This document shows, piece after piece, positions 7,552 through 15,121 of a DNA stretch of 20,984 bases. The notes beneath the pieces were generated by a model that did not search any database, was not told the DNA's origin, and saw only the letters and a program-made list of their open reading frames with translations. Both the position numbers and the translations under genes were made by a program. This stretch comes from JAVBSN01 sp031556525 (GTDB taxonomy: Bacteria; Bacillota; Clostridia; Lachnospirales; Lachnospiraceae). Within the stretch, counting starts at the first letter, position 1. Each line of letters starts with the position of its first letter. The DNA is taken from assembly GCA_031556525.1 (NCBI GenBank), contig JAVBSS010000041.1, positions 1 to 20,984 of the forward strand, given 5' to 3'.

Positions 7552-9024
7552 ATGAAAACGCGAAAAACTAAATTTAAGAAAATTTTGGTAGGGGTGCTGG
7601 CAGTGGTCTTATCTGTTGCATATCTGCCAATGATGGAGATGACCGTCAAGGCAGCCACGGAACCAACGGAGTTGATTCAAGCGATTGAAGCAGTAGGAGG
7701 CTTAACAGCTACTTGGGATGGTACATCGACGGTAACGGTAACCGGAAGTAATGATGCAGTAACACAATGTATAAATCTTCGAATTCCACAAGATGTAACG
7801 GTGGATTGGCAGGCGTCGATAAAGGGAGAAATTACCAGTCCGAATCCGGGTGAGAATGCTTTGCTTCTGGTACAGAATCCATTAGGAGGTCCGATGGGCT
7901 CCTTTAAAATGTCGGGAGATGCAAGAATTGAGGCAAGAACTACGGCAGAGTTTCAAGGTGCAATTTCAATAAATGTAGATTTTTCCTACTCGGCAGCAAC
8001 AAATGGAAAAGTTACGATAAATGAGAATGTAGAGATTATAGTAGATGATGGATTTAATTCTAAGGGTGCTGCGCTTAGGGTAACGAACTGTGATGCAGAG
8101 ATAACCGGGGCTAAAGTGCGTAGCACAAATGGTTGTGCGATATATGGTAATGCTACGAATATGACAATAACGAATAGTGAAATTACTGGAAGTATTGTGT
8201 CCTATTACGCAACCGTGTTAGTGACAGGCGGAGTTGTAGTAAATGAAAAAGGTCCAGCCCTTGAGACGAGGGATAGTGGAACGATAGAGGTAATTGGGGA
8301 TGCAGTTTTATTTGGAAAACCAGCAACAAACATAACGTCTAGTGGAAGTACAATAACAGTGAATGATACCGTGATTGCAATATCAAAATCAAATGATGAA
8401 GCTACATATATTGTTGGTTCTGATACAGATTTATCGGTGTCACCATCTAAAATAACTGTAAAGTGGGCTACAAAAGATGGAAATTCAGGTGTAGAGTATA
8501 CGGATGGAACAACAACTAAGTTTTTGGAATTGAGCGAACATACGGTATTTGTTCCAGTTGCATCGATTACAGGTGTTCCAAGCAATGCGACCGCAGGAGA
8601 TGACCTTGCACTGAGCGGAACAGTTGCACCAGAAAATGCAACTAATCAAGAGGTTACGTGGTCTATTAAAAATGCTGGCACAACTGGTGCTGAGATTTCT
8701 GATAACAAATTGAAAACAAGTGGGGCAGGAACAGTAGTTATTGTGGCAACCATTAAGAATGGTGCGACAACAAGTTCAGATTATCAGCAAGAATTCACAA
8801 TCGAGGTGGCTGCTGCAACAGGGGAATCAACAACTCCAGAGGATACAGAAACATCAGATGAGACAGCGAAAACCAATGAGTCACCAACACAAAATACAAC
8901 GACAACAAAGACGAAAACTGTTCCAAAAACGGGTGATGAAAATGCAGTTGCAGTTGCCCTATGGTTACTTCTTGTTAGCTTGATTGGCAGTGGTCTTGGC
9001 ATGATTGTAGTATATAAGAAATAA
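7552..9024 (+). CDS. Secreted cell-wall-anchored surface protein with Ig-like domain
   Basis: This 490-residue protein is built for the cell surface. A basic start (MKTRKTKFKK) and hydrophobic core form a signal peptide ending near VKA-ATEP (about residue 35). Residues about 40-325 are rich in short beta strands with repeated T/N/G turns (for example NMTITNSEITG), suggestive of a beta-helix. Residues about 330-420 look like a bacterial Ig-like (Big_2) domain: a VAPENATNQEVTWSI core and a TSGAGTVVIVATIKNG strand. A Thr/Glu-rich linker follows, then VPKTG (457-461), a membrane segment and YKK, a sortase sorting signal with V in place of L. AGGAGG lies 8 bases before the ATG. GC content and codon choice (ACG, ACC, GCG, CCG) are visibly higher than in neighbours, suggesting transfer. 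The ligand is unknown; adhesion is a guess. Confidence 0.85.
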   Translation: MKTRKTKFKKILVGVLAVVLSVAYLPMMEMTVKAATEPTELIQAIEAVGGLTATWDGTSTVTVTGSNDAVTQCINLRIPQDVTVDWQASIKGEITSPNPGENALLLVQNPLGGPMGSFKMSGDARIEARTTAEFQGAISINVDFSYSAATNGKVTINENVEIIVDDGFNSKGAALRVTNCDAEITGAKVRSTNGCAIYGNATNMTITNSEITGSIVSYYATVLVTGGVVVNEKGPALETRDSGTIEVIGDAVLFGKPATNITSSGSTITVNDTVIAISKSNDEATYIVGSDTDLSVSPSKITVKWATKDGNSGVEYTDGTTTKFLELSEHTVFVPVASITGVPSNATAGDDLALSGTVAPENATNQEVTWSIKNAGTTGAEISDNKLKTSGAGTVVIVATIKNGATTSSDYQQEFTIEVAAATGESTTPEDTETSDETAKTNESPTQNTTTTKTKTVPKTGDENAVAVALWLLLVSLIGSGLGMIVVYKK

Positions 9025-9064
9025 TGCTAGCGTAAAATTTTATTCGGATAATGGGAAATAAAAA

Positions 9065-9134
9065 AGAGGACACCTCTTTGTGATAAAGTATTTATGGGTG
9101 ATAACCAAAATACACACAAAGGAAGGTGTTCTCT
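9065..9134. repeat. IS-end-like inverted repeat
   Basis: AGAGGACACCT-CTTTGTG (9065-9082) is inverted at 9115-9134 (CACAAAGGAAGGTGTTCTCT), with one G/A difference and a two-base bulge. The right arm contains AAGGAAGG, and an ATG follows at 9135 that opens a frame of only nine codons. A hairpin covering the ribosome site of a short frame is reminiscent of the left end of an insertion sequence whose transposase gene has been lost. On the minus strand the hairpin is followed by six Ts and could act as a terminator, but no gene there needs one. Confidence 0.45.
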
Positions 9135-9193
9135 ATGGTTAAAAAGTGTATTAATATATTATAAAGAATGTATAAAGCAGGGGGAAGACATAT

Positions 9194-9712
9194 ATGTTGA
9201 GCATGAATGAAGATATAGATGAGTTAGGTGAATCATTAGAAAAATTATATAATGAAAAAGAGACGTATGTGTTACGTAAGGAAGAAGCTACAATTGATCT
9301 TACAGCAATAGAGTGTGAGTTGAATGTGCTTAATAAGAGAAAGGAACAATTACCAAGGAATGTTGGGGCTAATATTTTTTGGATTGTTGTATTTACGGGA
9401 GTTGTAGCATGGATTTTACTTACCGATTCGGGTATATTTTCACTTTTTAAGGTTTGTATTATAGTTCTTTTGCCAGCATATATAAAAATGTGGATTAATA
9501 CAGTAAAATCAATAGTTGAACTTATCGATAATCTAGATACACCATTGGCAGAGAAAATGGCGAGTAAGAAGAAAGAGCCTAATATAAATACAAGGATAAA
9601 TAATCTTGCAGTAAAAATTGCAAAGCAACGAGTAGTGATAGAAAATTATGACAAACAAATATTAGAACTTAAAAAGCAGATAAATAAAATTATAGCGGAC
9701 AAAGGGTTTTAA
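9194..9712 (+). CDS. Hypothetical coiled-coil membrane protein
   Basis: This 172-residue protein matches no family I recognise. Residues about 5-55 are charged and heptad-like (EDIDELGESLEKLYNEKE onward). Two hydrophobic segments follow at about 60-95 (IFWIVVFTGVVAWILL and VCIIVLLPAYI). The C-terminal 75 residues are again coiled-coil-like and basic (KQRVVIENYDKQILELKKQ). The topology is therefore helix, hairpin in the membrane, helix, with both charged ends probably on the same side, as in some membrane-anchored scaffolds. AGGGGGA lies about 8 bases before the ATG at 9194; an in-frame ATG at 9203 is an alternative. It lies between an IS-like remnant and the aminotransferase promoter and probably forms a single-gene unit. 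Confidence 0.78.
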   Translation: MLSMNEDIDELGESLEKLYNEKETYVLRKEEATIDLTAIECELNVLNKRKEQLPRNVGANIFWIVVFTGVVAWILLTDSGIFSLFKVCIIVLLPAYIKMWINTVKSIVELIDNLDTPLAEKMASKKKEPNINTRINNLAVKIAKQRVVIENYDKQILELKKQINKIIADKGF

Positions 9713-9720
9713 GATCATTC

Positions 9721-9749
9721 TTGACGTACATAAGCAAGCTTGCTAATAT
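9721..9749 (+). promoter_or_regulatory. Aminotransferase promoter with palindromic spacer
   Basis: TTGACG (9721-9726), a 17-bp spacer and TAATAT (9744-9749). The spacer holds the perfect 12-bp palindrome AGCAAGCTTGCT (9733-9744), which runs into the first base of the -10. A repressor bound there would block RNA polymerase; this is inference from position. Confidence 0.55.
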
Positions 9750-9797
9750 GTTAATTAGTTTGATTATAAAATATATAGTTAAGAAAAGAGGAGCAAC

Positions 9798-10985
9798 ATG
9801 TTATCACAAAAATTTATAGATATGACAAGTCAAAAATCAGTAATTAGAAATATTGCTGAGTATGGTTGGAAAAGAGCAGGAGAGATAGGATATGATAATG
9901 TATTTGACTATAGTCTAGGCAATCCATCAGTTCCAGCACCTAAGAGTGTTACAGATGCACTTGTAGATTTAGCACAGAATATGGATCCGGTAACTTTACA
10001 TGGTTATAGCCCAAGCTTAGGTATTAATAGTGTAAAGCAAGATATAGCAGATTCATTAAATAGAAGATTCAATATGGAATACAAGGCAAGCAATATATTT
10101 CCAGTATCAGGTGCGGCAGCAGCAATCGCCCATACATTTAGAGCAGTAACTGTTCCAGGTGATGAAGTAATAACATTTGCACCATTTTTCCCAGAATACA
10201 GACCATATGTTGAGACAACAGGAGCTACCCTTAAAATAGTGCCAGCAGATATAACAAGCTTTCAGATTAACTTTGATGAGTTTGAGAAGATGCTTAATCC
10301 TAAGGTTATGGCAATTCTTATTAATACACCTAATAATCCATCAGGAATAGTATATTCTACAGATACAATCAAGAAATTGGCTGAGATTCTTAAAGCTAAA
10401 GAGCAAGAATATGGACATGAAATATATCTTGTATCTGATGAACCTTATAGAGAAATAGTATTTACAGGGGTAGATTCGCCTTGTGTAGCAAACTTCTATG
10501 ATAATACAATTACTTGTTATTCATTTAGTAAGTCACTTTCACTTCCTGGGGAGAGAATTGGATATATAGCAGTTAATCCAACATGTAAAGAGGCGGATTT
10601 AATAGTTGATGTATGTGGTCAGATATCTAGAGGTATTGGTCATAACTGCCCATCATCAATGATGCAATATGCAGTAGCAAAATGTATTGATGAAACAGCA
10701 GATATTTCAGTATATGAAGAGAATAAGAATATCTTATATAAAGAATTAACAAGATTGGGATTTGATATTGTTGAGCCAGGTGGAACTTTCTATATATTCC
10801 CTAAGGCATTAGAGGAAGATGCAGTCGCTTTCTGTAATAAGGCATTAAAATATGATTTATTATTAGTTCCAAGTGATAGCTTTGGTGTTCCGGGACATTT
10901 TAGAATTGCTTACTGCGTACCAACAGAGAAAGTATTAAGATCAATAGAAGTATTTGAGAAGTTTGTAAATCAAGAGTATAGATAA
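9798..10985 (+). CDS. PLP-dependent class I/II aminotransferase
   Basis: This 395-residue cytosolic enzyme belongs to fold-type I aminotransferases (aspartate aminotransferase superfamily). Visible landmarks are SLGNPSVPAP (39-48) near the N-terminus, NTPNNPSG (176-183) with the cofactor-contacting asparagine, SDEPY (213-217) whose aspartate binds the pyridine nitrogen, and YSFSKSLSLPGERIGY. In that last motif Lys245 should form the Schiff base with PLP and Arg253 contacts the phosphate. FRIAYC near the end carries the arginine expected to bind the substrate carboxylate. The reaction is transfer of an amino group between an amino acid and a 2-oxo acid; the specific substrate cannot be read from sequence. 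GAGGAG precedes the ATG. It has its own promoter and terminator, so it is monocistronic. Confidence 0.92.
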   Translation: MLSQKFIDMTSQKSVIRNIAEYGWKRAGEIGYDNVFDYSLGNPSVPAPKSVTDALVDLAQNMDPVTLHGYSPSLGINSVKQDIADSLNRRFNMEYKASNIFPVSGAAAAIAHTFRAVTVPGDEVITFAPFFPEYRPYVETTGATLKIVPADITSFQINFDEFEKMLNPKVMAILINTPNNPSGIVYSTDTIKKLAEILKAKEQEYGHEIYLVSDEPYREIVFTGVDSPCVANFYDNTITCYSFSKSLSLPGERIGYIAVNPTCKEADLIVDVCGQISRGIGHNCPSSMMQYAVAKCIDETADISVYEENKNILYKELTRLGFDIVEPGGTFYIFPKALEEDAVAFCNKALKYDLLLVPSDSFGVPGHFRIAYCVPTEKVLRSIEVFEKFVNQEYR

Positions 10986-11007
10986 TTTAATGATATGTAA
11001 TGTTAAG

Positions 11008-11048
11008 ATAGCATGGGAAGATAATAAATCAACCTATGCTATTTTTTC
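11008..11048 (+). terminator. Intrinsic terminator after the aminotransferase
   Basis: ATAGCATGGG (11008-11017) pairs with CCTATGCTAT (11033-11042), ten pairs with one G-U, followed by a run of six Ts. It closes the aminotransferase transcript 22 bases after its stop codon. Confidence 0.88.
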
Positions 11049-11137
11049 TTAAAGATAAATAAGGACAAGATTACTTTGTTTGTAAAAAATATACAAAATA
11101 GTTTGTGGATAATGAATATATACAAAAAATGGAAGAG

Positions 11138-11167
11138 TTGCTATATTTAAATGGGCGCCACTATACT
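11138..11167 (+). promoter_or_regulatory. Promoter of the secreted-protein/ABC operon
   Basis: TTGCTA (11138-11143), an 18-bp spacer containing the palindrome GGCGCC, and TATACT (11162-11167). The leader would be about 55 bases. Upstream, TTTGTA and TACAAA form an inverted repeat at 11079-11097, and a second TTTGT...ATATACAAAA arrangement follows at 11102-11127. These are possible activator or repressor sites. Confidence 0.5.
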
Positions 11168-11228
11168 TATGAGAGAAAGGGATAATTAATTAAGAAACTT
11201 GATGATAATAAATTATAGGAGGCATAAT

Positions 11229-11633
11229 ATGAGATTAAAAATTAAAAGAAGAATAGCAACACTTTTAACATTAGCAATATTTGCAGGAATATCACTAACA
11301 GCAAATGCAGCAACAGTATCAGTATGTGAAGCAAGTATAGGTGGAACAGATGCTAAGGTAAGTGCAAATGCTAATATAGTATATAACTCTGCAGTTAAAA
11401 AATATGTATATGCATCTAGTGGCTCTTTATCGGGAAGTAATATAGGAGCAGCAACAGGGGCAAAAATAGTAGTATCAGGAATAACAAGTAGATCAAAGGA
11501 TCTTACAGAATATGATAGAGTACTTACAGCAGTAGGTGGTACTAGCAGTAGTAGTGACAGCTCTAAATCCATAACAGTTACAGTATATTTAGGTGGAAAA
11601 TCAGATACAAAAAAGGCAACAGCTTCAAAATAA
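11229..11633 (+). CDS. Small secreted protein, first gene of an ABC operon
   Basis: This 134-residue precursor has a textbook signal peptide: basic start MRLKIKRR, hydrophobic core TLLTLAIFAGISL, and an ANA-A cleavage site after about residue 26. The mature part (about 108 residues) is rich in Ser, Ala, Gly, Thr and Val, looks beta-stranded, has a Ser-rich stretch near residue 106 and a Lys-rich end. It contains a single Cys and no Trp, so it is unlike most known bacteriocins. I chose the ATG at 11229 because ATAGGAGG precedes it; the open frame runs back to 11199. It is followed by a strong hairpin and then two FtsX-like permeases and an ATPase on the same strand. The layout suggests that the transporter exports, processes or gives immunity against this protein, or that the protein is a periplasm-like partner of the transporter. 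Family unknown. Confidence 0.85.
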   Translation: MRLKIKRRIATLLTLAIFAGISLTANAATVSVCEASIGGTDAKVSANANIVYNSAVKKYVYASSGSLSGSNIGAATGAKIVVSGITSRSKDLTEYDRVLTAVGGTSSSSDSSKSITVTVYLGGKSDTKKATASK

Positions 11634-11640
11634 TTAAAAT

Positions 11641-11670
11641 GTTTCTAGCCTGTGAAAACAGGCTAGAAAT
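11641..11670 (+). promoter_or_regulatory. Perfect hairpin between secreted protein and permease
   Basis: TTTCTAGCCTGT (11642-11653) and ACAGGCTAGAAA (11658-11669) pair perfectly over 12 bp around a GAAA tetraloop. No T run follows, and the next ribosome site AAGGAGG is only 5 bases downstream. It is therefore not a full terminator. It more likely stabilises the upstream message or attenuates downstream expression, so that the secreted protein is made in excess over the transporter. Confidence 0.8.
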
Positions 11671-11684
11671 TACAAGGAGGAAGT

Positions 11685-12845
11685 ATGGGAATTAGAAGGG
11701 GAGATATTAGGACAAATTTAATAATACTAATAGCAGTGTTTCTATCAATTATATTATTATTTAATGGTATATTATCTGCTAGTAAATTAAGCGAGAATAG
11801 TGAACAAAAACAAAAAGAAATATATAATAGTCAAATGCTTATAAGCTATGATTTTATAAGTGAAACATCATGGAGTGGTGATGATGAAATTATAGTAGAA
11901 GGAAATCACATAGAAGAATTAAATCTTACAGAAGGGAATCTAATTTTTAAGGGGTATAAACTGTTTATTGGAGGTACATATAATCCTATATATGCAGATA
12001 TTTTATTAGTGCAAAACGAAGATTTAGTAGAGGGGTTGGAAATTGGTAGATATGCTACAGATGAGGAATTAGAAAATAATATTCCGGTAGTTATAATAGG
12101 AAAAGGATTAGAACATTATGCAATAGAAGAAAATAATAAAAAATATATATCTATAGAGAGTGAAAAATATGAAGTTGTAGGAGTGTTAAAGGATAACACA
12201 TCAGGGAATCTAGATGATAGATTAATTATTAATTATGAGTCGTTGTCAGAGAATAAAAGGAATGAGGTAAACTATAGTTTTTCAAATCCTGAAGATGGAA
12301 TATATAATTTTAATTTGTTGTATGGTAGTAATATGTGTGATGTAGAAAATAATAAAGTTATTATAGAAGAGTGGACAACGGGATTAGGTGGCTTAGGAGA
12401 GTATGAGTATATAAGTAATTATTATGTAGAGGAAGATACATATATAGATTATGTATCAGAATTAGTAGTAAAATTAAATGTATATACAATAAGGTTATTA
12501 TACATATTTAGCTTAATTAATTGTATTGTGGTATCTAATATATGGATAAAACAAAGGAAAAAAGAATTTATTATAAGAAAGGCCTTTGGAGAAAATATGG
12601 GTTCAATCACTAAACTAATAGTAGGTGGATTAGGAAATATAATAGCAACAGCATTTGTATTGGCAATATTTGTAGAATTGATATATGTATATGTTTCAAG
12701 ACAAAGTGAATATTGGTGGAAGTACTTTAATCAAAATATATTATATTTGGCAATAGGAATAATACTAATATTAGGTACAGTTTCATTAATACCAATCATG
12801 CAAGTGTGGAAAATTAGTCCCAATCAAGGGCTCAGAGACTTATAA
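11685..12845 (+). CDS. FtsX-like ABC permease, first subunit
   Basis: This 386-residue membrane protein has the minimal MacB/FtsX topology. One N-terminal segment (about 11-31) is followed by an extracellular domain of about 230 residues, then three C-terminal segments at about 262-287, 309-335 and 346-371. The cytoplasmic loop KQRKKEFIIRKAFGE corresponds to the coupling-helix region that contacts the ATPase in this family. The ectodomain is acidic and Asn/Tyr/Ile-rich and has no domain I recognise. AAGGAGG lies very close (4 bases) to the ATG, directly after the intergenic hairpin. It is followed after 29 bases by a second, distinct permease, so the transporter is probably a heterodimer of permeases with an ATPase dimer. 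The substrate is inferred to relate to the secreted protein upstream. Confidence 0.85.
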   Translation: MGIRRGDIRTNLIILIAVFLSIILLFNGILSASKLSENSEQKQKEIYNSQMLISYDFISETSWSGDDEIIVEGNHIEELNLTEGNLIFKGYKLFIGGTYNPIYADILLVQNEDLVEGLEIGRYATDEELENNIPVVIIGKGLEHYAIEENNKKYISIESEKYEVVGVLKDNTSGNLDDRLIINYESLSENKRNEVNYSFSNPEDGIYNFNLLYGSNMCDVENNKVIIEEWTTGLGGLGEYEYISNYYVEEDTYIDYVSELVVKLNVYTIRLLYIFSLINCIVVSNIWIKQRKKEFIIRKAFGENMGSITKLIVGGLGNIIATAFVLAIFVELIYVYVSRQSEYWWKYFNQNILYLAIGIILILGTVSLIPIMQVWKISPNQGLRDL

Positions 12846-12874
12846 ATTATAGAATGATGTTAGGAGAAATAAGT

Positions 12875-14143
12875 ATGAAAATAAATGCCCTTTGGAAAAT
12901 AGCAAGTGATATGGCAGCAAAAAAATATAGAACCTATATAGGTACAGTAATATTATGTGGGATATCATTAGCATTAATTATAATTTCAGGATTTTCTTAT
13001 ATATTAACTCAATATGGAAAGATACAATGTGAAAAGGGATTTACAAAAGGAATAGATAATACAGGAATGTTTATTGTAGATACTACGTCAGGAGATAATT
13101 GGTATCAATTTGAAGATGATCTTTTAGAAGAAGTAAGAAATCAAGATTATATATATGCAATTGGTAATTACTCAGGATATGCAAGCGGTGATGAATGGTG
13201 TGAGGAACTAAGGGAAATTCAACTAAAAAGTAGAAAAACTGAAGATGGTATGCTTAAATATATGGTAGCATACAATGGAACGTTTAGATTATATAATTTA
13301 AGCTTTGAAGAAGGAGAGTATGAATATGCTGAATTAGATGATAATCATACGAATTTGTATTTAGGATATGATTTTAAGGATATTCCTATAGGAACAACTT
13401 ATGAATTTAAAGATAGTAATGGAAAAACAAGAATGACATATACCGTAAAGGGGATATTTGAGCAAGGTGAGACTATTATTGATCATGAAGCTTTGTATGA
13501 AGAATCTACAATGTTAGAAACAAATTATGTACTATATACAGATTCTATGGTTTTTTGTGAGGAGTCATATTCACCAATTAATTGGTATTCATATAGTATT
13601 GAAGATTCAACATCTATAATCGAAGTAGAAAAAAACATACAAGGTATAGCAGATAAATATGGAATTAAGATTATATTTGGAAATTGTTCAGCTATTATTT
13701 CAAGTAGAGAGAATGAAAATTTATTAATAATAAAGACAACGTTAAAGATGGCAATATTTATTAGCATTACAACATTTATTGTATTACTATGTGTCCAATT
13801 AGCAGATATAATGGATAATATGAAAGATTATGGAATATTATATGGCAATGGAGCAAATACAAAGGATTTAATGAAAATACTATTGTTTGAAAATATAAGA
13901 AAAACTTTAGTGGCATATGTTATAGTGGTTATCCTATTTATGATTATTTTAAAATGTGGAGGAGAAAGTTTCACTATTCAATACGGAATAAATATGAATG
14001 TTGTAAATAACATTATGTATGGATATACAATATGGGTTGCATTGGCATCAGCAATATTAATGGCTATAGTATCATCAATTGTGCCTATATGCATTATAAG
14101 AAAATTAGAACCTACAAAACTGATAGGAGGATTTGGAGCATGA
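12875..14143 (+). CDS. FtsX-like ABC permease, second subunit
   Basis: This 422-residue membrane protein again has the 1+3 topology. The first segment is TVILCGISLALIIISGF near residues 21-40, then comes an ectodomain of about 240 residues rich in Tyr, Glu and Asp. Three C-terminal segments follow (MAIFISITTFIVLLCV, VAYVIVVILFMIIL, and one around VALASAILMAIVSSIV). The loop DNMKDYGILYGNGANTKDLMKILLFE is equivalent to the FtsX coupling loop. The start at 12875 is supported by TTAGGAGAAAT just upstream; the open frame begins at 12854 without a ribosome site. Its final bases overlap the ATPase start as ATGA, so the two genes are translationally coupled. It shares topology but little obvious sequence with the preceding permease. 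Confidence 0.85.
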   Translation: MKINALWKIASDMAAKKYRTYIGTVILCGISLALIIISGFSYILTQYGKIQCEKGFTKGIDNTGMFIVDTTSGDNWYQFEDDLLEEVRNQDYIYAIGNYSGYASGDEWCEELREIQLKSRKTEDGMLKYMVAYNGTFRLYNLSFEEGEYEYAELDDNHTNLYLGYDFKDIPIGTTYEFKDSNGKTRMTYTVKGIFEQGETIIDHEALYEESTMLETNYVLYTDSMVFCEESYSPINWYSYSIEDSTSIIEVEKNIQGIADKYGIKIIFGNCSAIISSRENENLLIIKTTLKMAIFISITTFIVLLCVQLADIMDNMKDYGILYGNGANTKDLMKILLFENIRKTLVAYVIVVILFMIILKCGGESFTIQYGINMNVVNNIMYGYTIWVALASAILMAIVSSIVPICIIRKLEPTKLIGGFGA

Positions 14144-14799
14144 TTACATTAACAGATGTTACAAAAATATATAAATCAGATGGATGTGAAACACCAGCAT
14201 TAAAAGGGGTTTCTCTAGAAATAAAAGACGGTGAGTGGATATCAATAGTTGGAACATCAGGCTCGGGTAAATCTACATTACTTAACATGATTGGATGTAT
14301 GGATACATTAACAGAAGGAAGTTATATGTTTAATGATGTAGAAGTACATAAGTTAAAAGGAAATCAACTACATGCGTTCCGTAAAGAAAATGTAAGTTTC
14401 ATATTTCAGCATTTTGCATTAATGAACCATTATACAGTATATGAAAATGCAGAACTTCCATTGGTTATAAAAAATATTTCGCCCAAAAAGCGAAAAGAAA
14501 TAGTAATGGAAAATTTAGAACTTATGGGAATTGCTGATTTAGCAAAGAAGAAACCATCTAACATATCTGGTGGTCAACAGCAACGATGTGCTATAGCACG
14601 AGCTTTATCTTCAGAAAATAGTCTTATCCTAGCAGATGAGCCAACAGGTGCATTAGATAAGAATACTGGGTTAGAAATTATGGAAGTATTAGAAACATTA
14701 AATAAAAAAGGAAAAACAATAGTAGTGGTTACTCATGATGAAAATGTAGCAAAAAGAGCAAATAGGATAATACGTGTAGAAGACGGAAAAATAGTATAG
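14140..14799 (+). CDS. ABC transporter ATP-binding protein, MacB/LolD type
   Basis: This 219-residue ATPase has Walker A GTSGSGKS (38-45), Q-loop Q90, signature ISGGQQQ (142-148) followed by RCAIARA, Walker B LILADEP with D166/E167, GALD D-loop and H-loop H199. The DEPTGALD string and compact size place it with MacB/LolD ATPases that drive FtsX-like permeases. The ATG overlaps the permease stop codon (ATGA), and AGGAGG stands at 14125-14130 inside the permease gene. The in-frame extension to 14032 lies within the permease coding region and is not used. The gene ends the operon; a terminator follows at 14871. It should power the two permeases encoded just before it. Confidence 0.94.
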   Translation: MITLTDVTKIYKSDGCETPALKGVSLEIKDGEWISIVGTSGSGKSTLLNMIGCMDTLTEGSYMFNDVEVHKLKGNQLHAFRKENVSFIFQHFALMNHYTVYENAELPLVIKNISPKKRKEIVMENLELMGIADLAKKKPSNISGGQQQRCAIARALSSENSLILADEPTGALDKNTGLEIMEVLETLNKKGKTIVVVTHDENVAKRANRIIRVEDGKIV

Positions 14800-14870
14800 A
14801 TATTTTCTGAGATTTGTGAGATATTTAATGACTGATGCTAGAAAATATATTGAAAAAGATGAGAAAATAA

Positions 14871-14915
14871 TAAGATGAGACTCTAGATAATATAGAGTTT
14901 TGTCTTATTTTTATT
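14871..14915 (+). terminator. Intrinsic terminator of the secreted-protein/ABC operon
   Basis: TAAGATGAGACTCTA (14871-14885) pairs with 14893-14907 over 15 positions, three of them G-U. A 7-base loop separates the arms, and five Ts follow. It ends the operon about 70 bases after the ATPase stop. Confidence 0.82.
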
Positions 14916-15089
14916 GGTAATAACTAATAATTGTTTGAAACGTGCATGAACATGCATAAGTAAATGTTGATATGTGCGTTATCTTGGTTGTAGTATATGT
15001 ATATAAGATAAATCTTAAATAGAGAAAAAATATATAGATAACAGAATGAAAATTAGAACACAGAGAATGCAGATAATATAATTTGGCGC

Positions 15090-15121
15090 AAAAAAAGATA
15101 GGCACCGACAAGCGATGCCTA
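15090..15121 (-). terminator. Minus-strand intrinsic terminator without a gene upstream
   Basis: On the minus strand TAGGCATCG and CGGTGCCTA pair (one A-C mismatch) around a 5-base loop (15099-15121), followed after TC by seven Ts (15096-15090). No minus-strand protein gene lies to its right, so it probably ends a small RNA. Confidence 0.65.

Noticed and set aside
8205..9002. Several frames opposite or offset to the surface-protein gene
   Set aside because: They are shadows of the more GC-rich coding sequence; none has a ribosome site or recognisable domain.
11229..11633. Assignment of the small secreted protein to the lactococcin 972 bacteriocin family
   Set aside because: The operon order is similar, but the mature protein has no Trp, is longer, and lacks the family's recognisable motifs.
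14911..15111. 66-codon minus-strand frame
   Set aside because: It starts inside a terminator hairpin, has no ribosome site, and its Thr/Tyr/Cys/His-rich translation looks like translated AT-rich noncoding DNA.
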